DNA of 64,000 nt. Origin: Coptis chinensis (Eukaryota > Streptophyta > Magnoliopsida > Ranunculales > Ranunculaceae). Positions 22,544 to 34,789 of this stretch are shown here, piece by piece; the first letter of the stretch is position 1, and every line of letters begins with the position of its first letter. The notes beneath the pieces are model-generated. The model ran no database searches. It had not been told where the DNA came from and saw nothing but the letters and a program-made list of their open reading frames with translations. The stretch lies in assembly GCA_015680905.1 (NCBI GenBank), contig CM027383.1, positions 34,284,501 to 34,348,500 of the forward strand, in the 5' to 3' direction. Position numbers and translations under genes: made by a program.

Positions 22544-25500
22544 ATGTTCAGATTACACCGAAACAAATCAGATAAATCAGGAGAGAAAATAGATTTTAAG
22601 TTTTCTAACTTTCAGATTCTTCAGGTGAACACTCTTCACTTGATATATCTTATTTCGAAATTGTTGAAACTTATTATTATTGTTTTGGTAAAATATATAA
22701 TGTAGGTACCAAAAGGATGGGACAAGCTTTTAGTTTCAATTGTATCTGTGGAAACTGGGAAAACAGTTACCAAGTCAAGTAAGGCATTAGCAAGGAATGG
22801 CAAGTGTGTTTGGACTGAATCTTTATCTGAATCGATATGGATATCATTGGACGATGCTTCTAAAAAACAGATGGAACCCAATTTGTTCAAGCTTGTTGTT
22901 TCCATGGTATGGTATGGTGTGCTGCATTTTTTTTTTTGTCGAGTTTCAAGTTTATTGACTTGTTGTTTGTGTTACAGGGATCAGCCAGATCTAGTATTCT
23001 TGGAGAAGCTAGTATTAATTTGACAACCTACATCAGTTCAAAATCTCCTGTTCCTGTTTCGTTGCCGTTGAAGAAAAACACTCAAGGCACTATTTTACAA
23101 GTGAGTCATTTCATTATTTATTATAACCTTGTTCCAATTGTGTTTCCTTAGTGTCCACTAGTTTAGGTTGTATTCTTTTTCTACTTTTAGGAACTGCATG
23201 TACACTTGTTGTAAAGGTGCTTATAGAGCTCAAATGTACGACATCGTGAAAAGTTGTATTTGAACAACTTTACAAGGGAGTAAGATTATAGAAAAGAAAA
23301 GGAAAAACTGAAAAAAGAAAATAAAAGAAATTGAAGTGGATATGGAAAATATATTCTCATCGGACTGCAAATAGAAAAGAGTGCATAGTGTAGGGTCACA
23401 AGAGGGAACATTCTCTACACTAACAGGCTTGAACATAAGCTACCTCTGTAAACTCATATCAGGTCAACTTGTAGCTGGTTTGCAGCATCGCACTGCATAA
23501 GAAAGAAGGCGCATTACCAATTGTTGGTAAAAAGAAATAATAGGTGATAGCAACTTGTGCTAAATTGACTGCAAGGTTCCATTTAAGTTGCCTAGAAGAA
23601 AAATAGAAAATATCAATTTTAGTTACTTCTGTCATTTGGCATTCTGGTTTGATCCCTTACTTCTGTGCTATTCTATATACGCTCCCAAATACTTAAGTTT
23701 TTGTTTTTTATCAGAATTTACAGAAATCCTTACTCGTTGTTATTATTTGCAGGTTAAAATCCAATGCCTTAACCCAAAAACAATTGTCAGGTCTGTGAAA
23801 GTCCTCGTCTGAACTTTTAGAAATCTATAAATTTTATCTGACATCACTTACTGCATACGTTTCAGGGATGAACAATTGCAAGAAGCTGCATCTCCTTTAG
23901 AAGATATGAATGCAGACTACAATGAAACAGATAATAAATCAGATATATCCGATAATTCCTATGCAAAGAGTTTTGGATCTTCCTCCAGTAACCATTTAGG
24001 CAGCGCCTTGCACCCAGGAGAAGTTGGCAGTAGGGTATGAGACCTTTCTTACTCAAACTGACATCTATGTTGAGAGGTTTCAATTGTTCATAATTATTAT
24101 TGTGTTGTCAGGTAGTTTAGACTATACTGTTTCGCCTTACTTTTCTGCATGTATCTAATCAAGTTCCTCATATTGCTCCAGAACGCAAGCTTTTCAGCAT
24201 CTGGATCACGCATTAGCTTTGACTCAGCAGAAGGTTCTGTAGACAAAACGACTTTTTCCCCTAGACACGACTTCAGTGGGGATTTGTACGATCCAATTGG
24301 TATACAGGATTCCCCTTCTTTGCAGAATGGTGGAACTCATGGGGCGGTTCCAGTTGGGGATCATTCTCGCTCAAATCAAACATCGTTTAACTCAAGGTTC
24401 ACAACTTCAGGAAGTAATCTTCATAGTCAGCGACAAGAGTTGGGGCATTCTCCGAGTACACTTGCAATGTCATCATTGGGGAATGCTAGATCCTCTAAAG
24501 AACTCCTCGAGGCTGCAGAAGATACCATTGAGGAGCTTCGTTCCGAAGCTAAGATGTGGGAAAGAAACGCCCGGAAGTTGATGCATGATCTGGAGTTGGT
24601 GCGAAAGGAATCTAGTGGTCAGTCACGTCACCAGGCGGATCTGGATATGGAGCTTTCAGCGGCATGTACTGAAAGGGATAGCTTGAAGAAAGAGATTGAA
24701 CAACTAAAAGAATTATTAGAAGAGTCAAAGACGAAAAATATGGCATCGGAGCATTCAATATCTCAAGCAGAAGGCATATCACACATTCAGAAAGAATTGG
24801 AAAGTGAAATAAAGTTTCAAAAAGAATCCAACACTAATCTGGCTGTGCAGCTGGAGAAAACTCAAGAATCAAATATTGAGCTTGTTTCCATTCTTCAGGA
24901 GCTGGAAGAGACCATAGAGAAGCAGAGACTGGAGATAGATGCTATTTCCGCAGAAAGAGTAAATCTCAGTACAGAAGAAAATTGTGAACATGGAAATGAA
25001 GACATGGAGTGCCCAAACGAAAATCAAGACATCCAAAAATTGGTGGAAGCACAAAAAGAATTCCAAGCTACAGTGTGTTTACTGGAAGAAAAACTGGAGG
25101 ACAAAAACAAGGAGCTTGAGCTGGAACAAAACTTGAGGAGAACCTTGTTGGAACTCGAAGCAGATTACAAGTATAAGCTATCAGCAAGAGAGGTTGAAAT
25201 GATGAAACTAGAAGCAAAGCTATCTGATTTGCTTAATACTCAAGGTTCAAATGATAACAGGTGTTCTCGTGGAATTGATTCGGATCTGATCAAAGAAATT
25301 GAAACCTTAAAAGAAAAGGTGCAGGAGCTAGAGAATGATTGCAATGAACTTACAGAGGAAAATTTGGAGCTTATTTTCAAACTTCAGGAATCAAAAAAGG
25401 ATCTACGACCTGGTGGAGACTCTTTTAGTTCTTCCTCTTCCAAGCTTCACTCTATGGTATCTGCAACGGGATCTGAACCGGAAGTTGATTCACTTAGATC

Positions 25501-28500
25501 ACAAATAGATCAGCTGAAGCAGGAGCTGAAGAACAAGGAAATGCTGCGTGAAGGAGTTTCCTCCACCGACCTAGAAGTTCAATTGATTGATCTTCAAAAC
25601 ATGATTGGTTGTTTGGAGGTTCAGTTGCATTCTTCTCAGGATAATGCTTGTCATCTTGAAGATGAACTTCGTGACCGTCAGGTTGAGTTAGAAGAGCGAA
25701 GAATGGAAATCATTTCGTTGAAACAAGAACTAAATGTACACCGAGAAAAAGAAACGGTCACAGAATTGCAACATACACTTCCAGAAACAAGATTTGAAAA
25801 GGCTGAAGCTCATAACTGTGAGGAAATGTCTGAACTTTTTCCAGAACTATACAAACAGCTTCAGCTCGCCTTGGCTCATGTAAAGAGGCCATGGCGCGAT
25901 GGTTCTTCTCATGTAAATACTGTATGTGAAACTGATCAAAATCACTTGGTGAGTTCAGATTGTACAGATGTGACATGTCAAAAGCTTAAGCCTGAGGATA
26001 TCTTAAACAGCCTTAGTGAGCTAAATGAATTGCTGGAAGCAAAGATTTTCGAATGTGAAACAGTTTTTCAGCATATTGAATCAGAACTGAGGGAGAGGAA
26101 TGAAAATGTCACTGAGGCACAGGAGAAGCTGGAAGGGTATGGTCCGAAGGAAAATGTTTCTCATTTGAATCATGTATTCGAGGATCTGAATAGCAAACTT
26201 GAAGCCAAAGTTGCTGATCTGAACAAGGATTTGTTGGCCAAAGGGACAGAAGTCAAGGAGCTTGAAGCCAGTCTTTTATTGAAAGAAGAGGAGATTGAGA
26301 TTTTGAGGCATTCCCAACAAGAATTGAGGGCGCAGGTTTCTGATCTTCAGGAGGAAAAGGCTCAGCTTGAGGAAAACTTAGAAGTTGTGTCAAGAGGAAG
26401 TAGTATATCGTCCAAATGCTTGGATGATGTAAAAAATGACATGATGGCGCTTACTAGCAATTTAGATTCTCATGTTTCTGCTAATAAGATGCTAGAAAAT
26501 AAATCATCAGAGTTAGAAAGTGGCAAACGAGACCTAGAGCTTCGTCTATTAGAGTTGGAAGAAGAGAATGTACAATTATCGGAACGATTATCTGCAATGG
26601 AAGCTCAATTGAGGTATTTGACAGATGAGAAGGAATTTAGTAGATTGGAGCTAGAAAGTTCTAAATCTCTATCCATGGATCTCCGTGATGAGATCACAAG
26701 ACTTGAAAATGAGATAGAGATTCAAAAGGTGGATCTAAAGCATAAGTTACAAGAAATGCAAAAGCGGTGGTCGGACGCTCAAGAAGAGTGTGAATACATG
26801 CAAAGAGCAAATCCAAAATTACAAGCTACGGCTGAAAGTCTTATTGAAGAATGTGATTCCATGCAGAAACTGAATGGAGAGTTGAGGAAGCAGAAACTTG
26901 AGTTGCATGAGCACTGTACATACTTGGAGGCTGAATTGAGGGAATCCCGTAATAAGTTCTCTGATTGCTCTAAAAAGATTGAAATTTTGGAATCGAAATT
27001 CTTTTCAATGCAGGAAGGTTTTACAGCAAAAGAAGAAATCTTGACTTCAGAACTAAACAATCTTCTTCACGAAAACAAGGAACACAAAGAGAAACTCATT
27101 CTGGAAGAGAGTTTGTTAAGTCAGATGTATCTGGAGAAGATAATAGAAGTTGAGAGCTTGCAAAGAGAGGTAGCACACCTTACTGAGCAGATATCTGCAA
27201 CACATGATGAAAGAGAAAAAATAGCTTCAAATGCAGTACGTGAAGTGTCCACTTTACGTGCTGATAAAGCAAAATTGGAGACTTCTGTTCATGAGGCCCA
27301 AGCTAAAGTCAAATTATCTGAGACAAAACTTCAAACTCTTCAAACAGAATCAGAAACTAAGCTACAAGGGCTGATCAGTGCGCTTGCTTCTGGCAGACAA
27401 AATCAAGAGTTAATGATGGCTGACTATGAAAAGCTGCAGAAATTGTTGGATGAAGTTAAAGCTAGTGAAGATAGATTCAAAGGCACCGTTAACGGGCTTG
27501 AACTCAGACTTTCAACTTCTGAGTATGGAAGACAACAACTAGTGGAAGAAATTTCTTACTTGACGGTTCAATTGCAAAAAATTGGACAGCTTCAGGATGA
27601 GATAGTGGCTCTAAAGAACTCTCTTAATGAGGTCAAGTTTGAAAAGAGTAAAATGGAAGCGTCGTTGCAGTTACTATCTGGAGATTGTGAAGAACTGAAA
27701 GCAGAAAAAGTTTCATTTGTTGAAAAAATCTCTAGTATGCAGAAAGCTGTGTCAGCGTTGGAAGATTGCACACGTTGCAGGGTTGCTCTGGAAGAAAAGC
27801 TCCTGAGGTTGCAGGGTGATCTATCTGCAAAGGAAGCATTATGTGCTCAGGATGCTGAGCTGAAAAATGAGCTTAGCCGAATTAAGAGAGCTAATAGTCA
27901 ATTTCAACGTAAGATACAGTGCCTTGAGGATGAGAAAGATGAGTGCCTGAAGAGAGTTCAAGTGCTGGAAAAGGAACTAAAGTTGAAGAAGGAAGAAGAA
28001 CAAACTCAGAGTATGTCCACCAGTAAAGATTTTCCCAGCCCCAAATCCAACAAAGAATTGAGGCACTCAGAGGTGTTTCTTTGCTATTATATTTCCTCTT
28101 GCTTTAATGCTTTTAAAGCTAAACAGATAGAGATCTCTATTTTAACTTGACTTCTAAACATTTACAGAAAGAAATGGAGAGAAATATCAATGCTGTAAAC
28201 GGGAGGCTATCCACGAAGATTGAGGAGAAAGTTCAATATCAAGAAGAGGTTAATGTATGGATATAGTACCTTTTTATTTTTCTCTTCTAGCTTTACTTAT
28301 CTAAGCGCTTACTGTAACCAAAGATCCATTCACTCCAACTTGCTACAGTGTGAAGTGGATCTCTCCAATATGATTGAATTCACTTGACATTTGTGATATT
28401 TATTATATCTTATTTTGGTTTCAGGGAAATGACAATCATCTTGATTGTAACGGGGGTACGGGAGTTGATATTGTGATGAAGATCCACTTGCTGGAGAATG

Positions 28501-29207
28501 AGCTTGCTGAGGCACTTGAGGCAAACAACATGTATAAAGCACAACTCAAGAAGTAAGTCCCTATTAAGGCAAATTCTGCTTGGAACATTTTTTATTCTTT
28601 TCCTTTCTCCATAGCACATTAGCACCATTGTTCATCTTCGGTGACAGTACATCCCTAAGTCCAGAGCTTGTTGTTGGTTATGGAATGAGAAGTCGTTATT
28701 TAGGTAGAAAGTGTTTAATCATCTTTTATCCGTACATGGCATTTAATGTTTGTTTGGCCTCCATGAGCACCATATAATATACAATATAAATGCATTGATG
28801 ATATATGAAACAACAATCACTAAATCCCTATTAAGTTTACCATTTTGGACAGGTGCAACTGCTTGTGTTTATTTACACACTTTATGGGTAGTTACTAGTT
28901 AGCATCCTCTCGGTTTATATATATGTTCTAAGAAATTGTCAATGTGAACCGTGAATTAACATTTCATCTTCTAGCTTAACTGCTGAAATTAATTGATTCA
29001 TTTTTGTTTACCACAGATTCTTGGCTGATGGTCCAAAATGGTTATGCTAATGGTCCCAAAAAGTTATCATCAGTCGAGGCAGAGCTGAAAGACATTCGTG
29101 AACGCTACTTCCACATGAGCCTAAAATTTGCTGAGGTAGAAGCTGAGCGTGAAGACCTTGTCATGCAGATAAAAACTCTCAGGAATGGAAGAAGGTGGTT
29201 CTCATAA
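22544..29207 (+). CDS. NT-C2 domain and long coiled-coil protein (plant myosin-heavy-chain-related/USO1-like)
   Basis: There are nine exons: 22544-22624, 22706-22906, 22978-23100, 23753-23790, 23866-24034, 24182-28072, 28168-28254 (or -28248), 28425-28552 and 29017-29207. The start M-F-R-L-H-R-N-K-S-D-K-S-G is typical of this plant family. Residues about 20-150 form an NT-C2 (EEIG1/EHBP1-type) domain with VPKGWDKLLVSIVSVETGKT and GSARSSILGEASINLTTY. A Ser-rich linker follows. About 1,200 residues of heptad-rich coiled coil are encoded mostly by the 3.9 kb exon 6. The end is R-Y-F-H-M-S-L-K-F-A-E-V-E-A-E-R and N-G-R-R-W-F-S. Such proteins are thought to link membranes or organelles to the cytoskeleton, but their exact role is not known. 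An extra C at 29033-29034 breaks the frame between exon 8 and the conserved tail. As written, translation stops at 29046. Confidence 0.85.
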
Positions 29208-29876
29208 ATCCAAGATGAATTTTAGGTTGATTTTGTGGCACAGATATAGATGTCTTACTTTACCACAGTATTCATTTGATCATTTCTAATTCATACACTT
29301 GAGAAAGAAAATTACACGTGTATAGATAAAGAATTTTGGCCCAAAAGAGGAGGGCTGTACTGAAAAAAACATGTAACATACACCACCGTGAAAAGTCAGC
29401 TTTTTATTGTGTTTCTACTTTGTAGACAGTGCACAGTAGTACACTAGTACGTACTTACAGAAATAAAAACAAAAGAGAATTCAGTTTCTGTTGACATTGT
29501 CAGTTGATATGAAAAGAGCAAAGTGATGATGATCATCAGTTCATCACAGAACATGGCATTACTTCATCTGTGTTGTGTACTTTGATTGTTACTCTAAAGC
29601 TGCTACAGAAACCGACATATAACTGAAACTGACACCATGTGTCCTTATCGCCAATCCAACTTATCGTACGCTGACAAAATTACTAATTTTCTACTAGTAT
29701 GTATTCAATATAATTACTTGAAATGCATATCACCAAATACCAACACAAAAGCCATTTACAAGACGCAAGCAGCACTAGTAAAACCTTGGAAAGGTTTGTT
29801 TAGCAAAAGTTTCCAAATCAATTTTTTCCAGATTAAAAATACAAATCGGCTCTATTTTGTTTTGCATTAAAACAAG
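29208..29876. other. Spacer between the coiled-coil gene and PDX2
   Basis: It holds the 3' UTR of the coiled-coil gene and the PDX2 promoter. I see no other gene. Confidence 0.4.
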
Positions 29877-29884
29877 TATATATA
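29877..29884 (+). promoter_or_regulatory. TATA box of the PDX2 gene
   Basis: TATATATA lies 118 bases before the ATG at 29995. A CT-rich leader follows at 29959-29978, a common feature of plant 5' UTRs. Confidence 0.5.
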
Positions 29885-29994
29885 GACCGTTGGATTTGGG
29901 AGGACTGAATAGAGAGTACGTAGGCTTTCAAGAACCACAAACAGTAAAAAGCCGCCAACTCTCTCTCTCTCTCTCTCGGCAGCCTTTGGGTGAA

Positions 29995-32469
29995 ATGGCA
30001 GTTGGGGTACTTGCTTTACAAGGTTCTTTCAACGAACATATAGCAGGTAATCTCTCTTTCTCTTTCTGTGTCTGTCTATATCTATATATATTGACATATA
30101 TTTGAATGGGGTTGATGGGGTGCAGCATTAAGAAGGCTAGGAGTTAAAGGAACAGAGATAAGAAAGGCTGAACAGTTGGAAACTATAAATGCACTCATCA
30201 TTCCTGGTGGGGAAAGCACCACCATGGCCAAACTTGCTGAATATCACAATCTGGTTTTTTTTTAATTATTAATCTGAGTTTGTATATTTGAATATGGTTT
30301 CTATAGCTTGTTGCTTAATTATTATGTAGTTTCCTGCGTTACGCGAATTCGTTAAAATGGGGAAGCCTGTTTGGGGGACTTGTGCAGGGTTAATCTTTTT
30401 GGCTGACAAGGCAGTTGGTGAGTATGTTAGTCATTTTATTTTAGTTTTATCTTGTAAAATAAAATGAAGGGAGACTGTTATGTTGATTTTTGGCGGATTG
30501 GTTTTATTTTATTTCAGGGCAGAAAGAAGGAGGGCAGGAGCTTGTTGGTGGATTAGATTGTCTTGTTCATCGAAATTTCTTTGGCAGTCAGGTATCTCGG
30601 TAAACTCACCATGTTATTTCACTGTCTTTTTAATCACAACCAAAACAACTATCAAAATCATGGAGTCCATCGTCCGTTACAACTTCCTAGAAGTACGCAT
30701 TTATAGTTAAAAAATGAAGCCGAAGTCTTAAGACCTAACAAATTCATTCAGATATCTTTTAATTCATAAACTTTCGTTTTGGTGATTTTTATAACTTCTA
30801 AGCAAGTAGCTTCTTAGAAAATGTAGTGACTATAAGGACCCATTCTATCTCTCTCTCTCTCAACAGCCGAATTATTGTTGGTTTAAAGCTGAAAATCTTT
30901 ATTTGCTTTAGAAAATCATGCAATTTCTTTTTGCAGATTCAGAGTTTTGAAGCAGATCTTTTAGTACCAGAGCTTGTAGCCACAGAAGGGGGGCCGGCAA
31001 GTTTCCGCGGAGTTTTTATCCGTGCTCCTGCAATTCTTGAAGCAGGGACTGGAGTTGAAGTCCTGGCTGATTATTCTGTCCCTTCAAGAAAACCAACAGT
31101 GCAACCTGTTGAAGAAGATAAGGAGGTAACCCCTTATCTGTTTTAATTATTTTAATTGATTAGTATGGCATTATGATGTGTTACCTGTTTGAAGGACATA
31201 TATTACACCAACAAAATTTCTCTTTAGACATATTGTTGTTTTTTTCTTATACATATTGGCATGTCTTGATTGGTGATGTTTGGCATGTTCCTCATTCTGT
31301 TCATTGTTTAGAACTGAAAGCATAGTTCACAACACTAAAGTATTCCTGTGTATTTGTAGGTCTTTTAGTTAATAAGTGACTTGGAAACCTTTGTCCTGCA
31401 TTAGTTAAATAGGCTTCTCCCTTGCCTACTGCACTCCCCATTGATTTTACCTGTGCAAATAATCCCTCCACATATTAGCATGAACCAAAGGTGCCCTGTA
31501 AAACAGGCAGCCTCATAACTCTGATATATAAGAATAGATTTCTTTTTGATTTTGTAGAACTTAATGTCATGTTGTTTTGACATCTTAAGATTTGAATAAC
31601 AAATTTTTTCTTCTGCATATGTTTTCACGTCCACCTATGCATATTACCTTTTCCTTAGCCCTTTAGAGCTTAGTATCAGGTTCTTACTATTCAATTGACT
31701 TGCAGCCCCAACAGTCATTTGATTTTATTGTAAAAAAAAAAGAAGAAAATCATAGAAAGAATGTTGGAGTGATTGCTTGTTATTGTGGAAAGAACTCTAG
31801 TTTTATCGCTACAAAAGAAGTTGATCTGTTCTTGTTATCTTTGTTTGAGGAATTCCTGATTAGATATGTCTTGTATTTTGTTAGTGTTGCTTCCACCAAT
31901 AACTTTACATTAATGCAATTGTATGTTCTAAATGGTTATTGGTACTTCACCTATCAAAGAAGACATAGTTGTTCCTTTTGTTCCAATTCAGGTTTGAAGT
32001 CCATTTTCTTTTCTTCTTCCCTTTACAAGATTGCTACGGCACTGTTTCTGGTTCTTGAATGATTTTTAAGTCTCAACTCAGTGAGAACTTATCCATCTCA
32101 GTGTTCCATTTGACATGCCCAATTTGGTAGTAATCCAAGCTTGTTTTATTTACTTTAATTTCTGTTTCAGGAAAAATTAATTCTGAAGAGAAAGTGATTG
32201 TAGCTGTAAAACAGGGAAACCTGCTTGCGACAGCTTTCCACCCTGAATTGACTGCAGACACTCGATGGTATATATACTAAAGCTAATACTTCACAAATTA
32301 AACTAATCTTTTGATCCATTTTCGAACTCACTTGGGTTTCCAACATTTACTTGTGCAGGCATAGTTACTTTATGAAGATGGTGAACAAAGGAGAGCAACC
32401 CTTTCTATTAATGAGGGAGATGTTTCTGACAATGAACCACCAAGGATTGATCTCCCAATATTTCAATAG
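29995..32469 (+). CDS. PDX2: Pyridoxal 5'-phosphate synthase glutaminase subunit PDX2
   Basis: PDX2 releases ammonia from glutamine and passes it to PDX1, which builds pyridoxal 5'-phosphate (vitamin B6). The exons are 29995-30046, 30126-30253, 30330-30417, 30518-30591, 30937-31125, about 32171 or 32191-32267, and 32359-32469. The start [17 protein letters not shown], the oxyanion loop PGGESTTM, the nucleophile in WGTCAGL and the His-Glu pair in [12 protein letters not shown] are all present, so the class I glutamine amidotransferase triad is complete. The family ending D-L-P-I-F-Q and its stop lie at 32452-32469, but one base out of frame with the preceding HSYFMKM. The best acceptor (32171) also does not match the phase of exon 5, whereas an acceptor at 32191 does. 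The enzyme is cytosolic in known plants. Confidence 0.88.
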
Positions 32470-33027
32470 TAGCTTGTTCTTGTTTTTTTTCTCAGTTTAT
32501 AGTTTTTGCTGTCTTGAAAGATCTTTTATGTCTTCTGAAGCCTAGTACATAAACCACAGAAGCAGATGTGACTCTGTACATAATATTATTAAAAAGCCCA
32601 CATCGTTTCTCCTATTCTAATTTTTCTTGCAATGTCATAAAGGAAGTGATACCTCTCACCCTTGACAAAACTGAAGTTCCCTGCAATACTTGTCGCTTGT
32701 AAATGATGGCATGTTAAGAATATTTGTGCATAACAAAAGTATTGGTACGTGTGTTTTTGTGGTGCAGTCAGGTGAAAGTGCTCGACCATTACGTGACGTG
32801 GTCTGAAGAAGAGTTTGTGGTTTGCTTTGCTAGACCCTGCAGACCAAAAGTTACTGAATGCTGATTCTTTAGTGTTTTGGATACTAATATATTATTTTTT
32901 TCTTACAAACCCTTTAAGTTATGGGGTCCTCAACTTATATAGTTTCTCAAAGCACCTCCACAATTCACTACACAGTCATGCAACTAGCCAACTACAGAAC
33001 GTAGAATCCCAGAATTTTGGTTTAAGG
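32470..33027. other. 3' region of PDX2
   Basis: This is AT-rich sequence with no recognisable gene. Confidence 0.4.
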
Positions 33028-33540
33028 TAGGGGTGGCAATGGGTCGTGTTAGGTCGGGTTCGTGTCGTGTCATACTTTCGGGTCAATGTGTGGGGGTCGT
33101 GATATCTCATACTCATACTCGGGTCAATGCGTGTTAGGAGCAAATCAAACCCGACCCAATTACTAATCGTGTCAAGTTCCCTTTGGGTTAATAGATAATC
33201 CGTAAAATTTATTAATCTAAATAATAAAAAGAACTTGTAAAAGTCTTGAGAGAGTTGTTGAAACACAATATCTTTTATTGAATGAATCTATAATATTCTA
33301 TATGCTAGATTGCTAACTGATTTTTCTTTTTTAGTATTTTTTTTAGGTAATTGGGATTATGAGATTTAATAAAATACACCTTTCTCTAATCGGGTATTAA
33401 TATGTGTGACCCTAATCCAACCCATTTATTTAACGGGTTTGGCAGGTTAACCTTAAATAACCCAAAAACTTTTTTTCCTAACCCAAACCCACTAATTTCG
33501 TCATAATGGGTCGTATCAGGTGTATACAGGATAGGGCATT
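33028..33540. repeat. hAT-like or related repeat beginning TAGGGGTGGCAATGGG, incomplete
   Basis: The sequence opens TAGGGGTGGCAATGGGTCG, a word typical of the ends of plant hAT-type elements. It is full of GGGTCGTGT and AACCC words. I find no matching inverted end or 8 bp target duplication, so the boundaries are uncertain. Confidence 0.35.
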
Positions 33541-34789
33541 CTGTTGCAGCAAAAAGCTTCTGGGGTCAATCCCATACTCACGGTTTCCTCCCGTGCCTTT
33601 ATAGGGGTATACCAACATCATTTCATCATTGACCGTCATTATATGCCAATGCAGCTGACATCTACTAGATATCTAACAATCAGTTGGCCAAGGGTGTTCC
33701 ATCAATGTGATTTTGTTTAGATAGTTTCTGCTTTACTAATAAACTGATAAGGGTGGAAGGAATGCTAGTCGATCGAATGAAAGTTTGTTAGAAGAAATGC
33801 TTTAATTTTGAGTTTTGAGCGAGTCTGAACTTGTTCATCAGCACTCCTCTGGTTGATTCCACGAGCATGGCCAATGCTAAGTAGTAGTTCACGCATCCCT
33901 CTCTTGAGAGAAAAACTAGTAACAGGCATATATCGGCAATGAAAAGTTGGGCCTAAAGACATTGAAACTGCTACTAGACAATTGAGAAACACGATAATAA
34001 TCTGAACCAAGAAGATAAAGTGTAAAAGTCACAAAATGGCAAATAATCTGATTGGCGCCAAATGGATCGATTTTCAGTTCATGTCCCGTAGCTGGTGAAC
34101 AGCAGAGCGCGGCACTGGTCCGCAATGATTTAGAGAAGTGAAATTAAAGCCAAATTTTGCCATTTGTGCCATTTACCCGAAAAATTAACAATTCCCAAGT
34201 CCAAACAGAAATTTAGTGCTGTGGTGGATTTAACAATAGCCCTATCACGAAAGCAAAACAACCACTGGCATCTCCATGACAGCAATGCCAAATGAATTTC
34301 CGCAAGGCAGGTTCTTTTAGAATTTGCCAATCGTAATTTAGTCCAAGCAGAACAAAGAACCATGCTCCACACAGATTTTGAAGTTTTACTGATACAAAAT
34401 CGTTCGTCAATTGAGTAGTCAACTTTAACACGTACTGCGAAATTTGGAAGCCCTAATAGATTAAATTATTTCAAGAGGAGTGTGCCGAGTACTTCAAAGC
34501 AAAAAGCTCATTTGAAAACGGAGATTTGAACTAAAGGGCAGTAAGAACTTAACCTCAGCATATTTATTGACAAATGAATGAAGAATCGTAATTCCATTTG
34601 TGATTCAAATCATACATTGCATATGTTCCAAAAATAATCAGAACAATAGCAGTAAAGAACAAAACAAACTATTGACAAATACATGGAGTAGATGTAGTAG
34701 ATTCCACAGCCCAGAAATGAGAAGGCTCCAACATTCACCTTTCCGTTTTCTCTTTTTCTTTTCCTGTACTCTGTTATCCTATTCCTTCT
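33541..34789. other. Spacer and 3' UTR side of the RING gene
   Basis: No coding sequence is recognised. The part next to 34790 should be the 3' UTR of the minus-strand RING gene. Confidence 0.4.

Noticed and set aside
31700..32062. Open frame inside the last long PDX2 intron
   Set aside because: It is AT-rich, without homology to the PDX2 loop that would be expected there.
33028..33540. A complete hAT element downstream of PDX2
   Set aside because: Only one typical end is present. The partner terminus and 8 bp duplication could not be found, so it is listed only as an incomplete repeat.
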